DNA from: Candidatus Methanoperedens sp.
GTDB lineage: Archaea; Halobacteriota; Methanosarcinia; Methanosarcinales; Methanoperedenaceae
Length of the DNA stretch: 36,476 bases
Reading direction: 5' to 3'
Assembly: GCA_026552855.1 (NCBI GenBank)
Contig: JAPMTX010000158.1
Span: 1 to 36,476, forward strand
A model generated the notes under the pieces. That model did not search any database. It worked only from the letters and a program-made list of their open reading frames with translations, and was not told the origin of the DNA. Shown piece after piece: positions 35,787 to 36,476 of this stretch. How positions within the stretch are numbered: position 1 is the stretch's first letter; every line of letters starts with the position of its first letter. A program made the translations under genes and the position numbers.

Positions 35787-36293
35787 TTAGCTCACGAGCT
35801 TGGGTGAGAAATACTTCTTGATGACCGTATCGCACTTACTGCACGTTATCATGAGCCAGTCGCCTACATCCTGTTTATCATAGTGGTCGAATATGGATGC
35901 ACCGCAGCCCGGGCAGACATAATACTCTTTGAAATAGTAGTTGTAGAACTCAGGGCAGCGCTCAAGCCAGTTAATGGTCTGAAGTAGCCTTTCCAGATAC
36001 CTCTGTTTTCCGCCTTCCGGCTTTTTCTGCATCTCTTCGCGCACATGCTCTTCCATGTGCTTGATATGGCTTTTACTATGCTTCCTTATCCTCTGGTAAT
36101 CGCTGATGAACTGCCTCCCGCTCTCAAGGTATTTCAGGTAGCCCATTTTGGTGGCTCTGCCCTCGTACTTCAGCGTCCGCAGGAAGTACTCGCTCATCAG
36201 GTCTTCCATTATGTCCGCGCATTCGGTGCAGATATTATAGCCCTCGAAGTTTTTTGAGTCCTGGTCACCCTTGCATATCCTGCAGGTCTCCAT
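35787..36293 (-). CDS. Double zinc-ribbon protein of unknown function
   Basis: A 168-residue cytoplasmic protein with an N-terminal zinc site (CRIC at 4-7, CTEC at 22-25) and a C-terminal one (CPGC at 127-130, CSKC at 151-154). Between them lies a long, strongly charged helical region (residues 30-115), perhaps a coiled coil (RIRKHSKSHIKHMEEHVREE). Such architecture is seen in nucleic-acid-binding or assembly proteins, but I do not recognise the family. ATG 36293 lies 4 bases after the stop of the upstream gene, and GGAG-like GATGGG precedes it, so the two form an operon. Confidence 0.82.
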   Translation of the reverse strand: METCRICKGDQDSKNFEGYNICTECADIMEDLMSEYFLRTLKYEGRATKMGYLKYLESGRQFISDYQRIRKHSKSHIKHMEEHVREEMQKKPEGGKQRYLERLLQTINWLERCPEFYNYYFKEYYVCPGCGASIFDHYDKQDVGDWLMITCSKCDTVIKKYFSPKLVS

Positions 36294-36297
36294 CCCA

Positions 36298-36476
36298 TCA
36301 CCTTATCTGTACGGGCTTGGTAGCCTCGCGTGTGAACATTATCGGGTACAGGTTAAGCACTGAGAGGAGATCTCCTTTTTTTATCTCGCCTGATTCCTGC
36401 CCCAGTACATATGCTGTATTTATGACGCGGTCTGTCTCCACGGGTGCAGGACCGTCCCTGGCTCCCACTTTTATGA
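36298..36476 (-). CDS. C-terminal part of an unidentified protein (5' end outside window)
   Basis: The minus strand reads open from the right edge to TGA 36300-36298. About 59 residues are visible, including GARDGPAPVETDRVINTAY, then SGEIKKGDLLSVLNLYPIMF and the end TKPVQIR. The GEIKKGDLLSVLN pattern resembles small archaeal DUF22 proteins, but the match is weak. It is 4 bases upstream of the zinc-ribbon gene. Confidence 0.55.
   Translation of the reverse strand, partial: IKVGARDGPAPVETDRVINTAYVLGQESGEIKKGDLLSVLNLYPIMFTREATKPVQIR

Overview
The window is archaeal and most likely comes from a methanogen-related euryarchaeon that makes c-type cytochromes. The RNA polymerase operon has the archaeal order rpoH-rpoB2-rpoB1-rpoA1-rpoA2-rpl30e-nusA-rps12-rps7 with rpoB split in two. 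Other archaeal signs are a tRNA-Trp whose intron carries a box C/D RNA, leaderless promoters with TATA boxes, a TRAM protein, hxlB and a KaiC-like ATPase. An MqnA homologue (menaquinone), a candidate NrpR operator (GGTA-N6-TACC) and a CcmF/CcdA cytochrome c maturation cluster point to a Methanosarcinales-type lineage such as ANME-2d ('Candidatus Methanoperedens'). That assignment is inference; an Archaeoglobus-like host is the main alternative.

Layout. 1-379: 5' part of a secreted protein running off the left edge. 380-1147: regulatory inverted repeat, a GACAGGAT-type hairpin repeat and a decayed toxin-antitoxin pair (DUF104 antitoxin without a start codon, 24-residue PIN stub). 1165-3010: one-TM orphan protein, TOPRIM protein, DUF167 protein. 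3136-6730: MqnA, a blue-copper lipoprotein, the ammonium transporter and a HAD phosphatase. 6727-10526 (minus): aminotransferase, hxlB, an unknown protein, MTA phosphorylase and a phosphoribosyltransferase. 10686-12148: KaiC-like ATPase and triosephosphate isomerase. 12312-21631: intron-containing tRNA-Lys followed after 21 bases by the RNA polymerase/ribosomal operon.

21632-24766 is an accessory patch inserted where fusA/tuf would normally follow rps7. It holds a strong terminator, a cluster of hairpins, a frameshifted tyrosine-recombinase remnant, a PUA-like plus PD-(D/E)xK restriction nuclease with bacterial-looking codon use and its own palindromic operator, two palindromes, HicBA and a CxxC-x17-CxxC protein. 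A TRAM protein follows.

25266-32748 is the functional highlight, a compact cytochrome c maturation cluster: thioredoxin lipoprotein, PCYCGC protein, CcdA, a polyferredoxin membrane protein, a second thioredoxin, CcmF with an extra OB-like domain, and a convergent second CcdA. Three separate promoters of this cluster carry versions of the same 21-bp inverted repeat (ACTTTACA-N5-TGTAAAGT), so the cluster looks like one regulon; no candidate regulator lies in the window.

32859-36476: tRNA-Trp with a 154-nt intron containing a box C/D guide whose two guides select positions 34 and 39 of the same tRNA, then a polytopic membrane protein, an alpha/beta hydrolase-flavodoxin operon, a double zinc-ribbon protein and a partial gene at the right edge.
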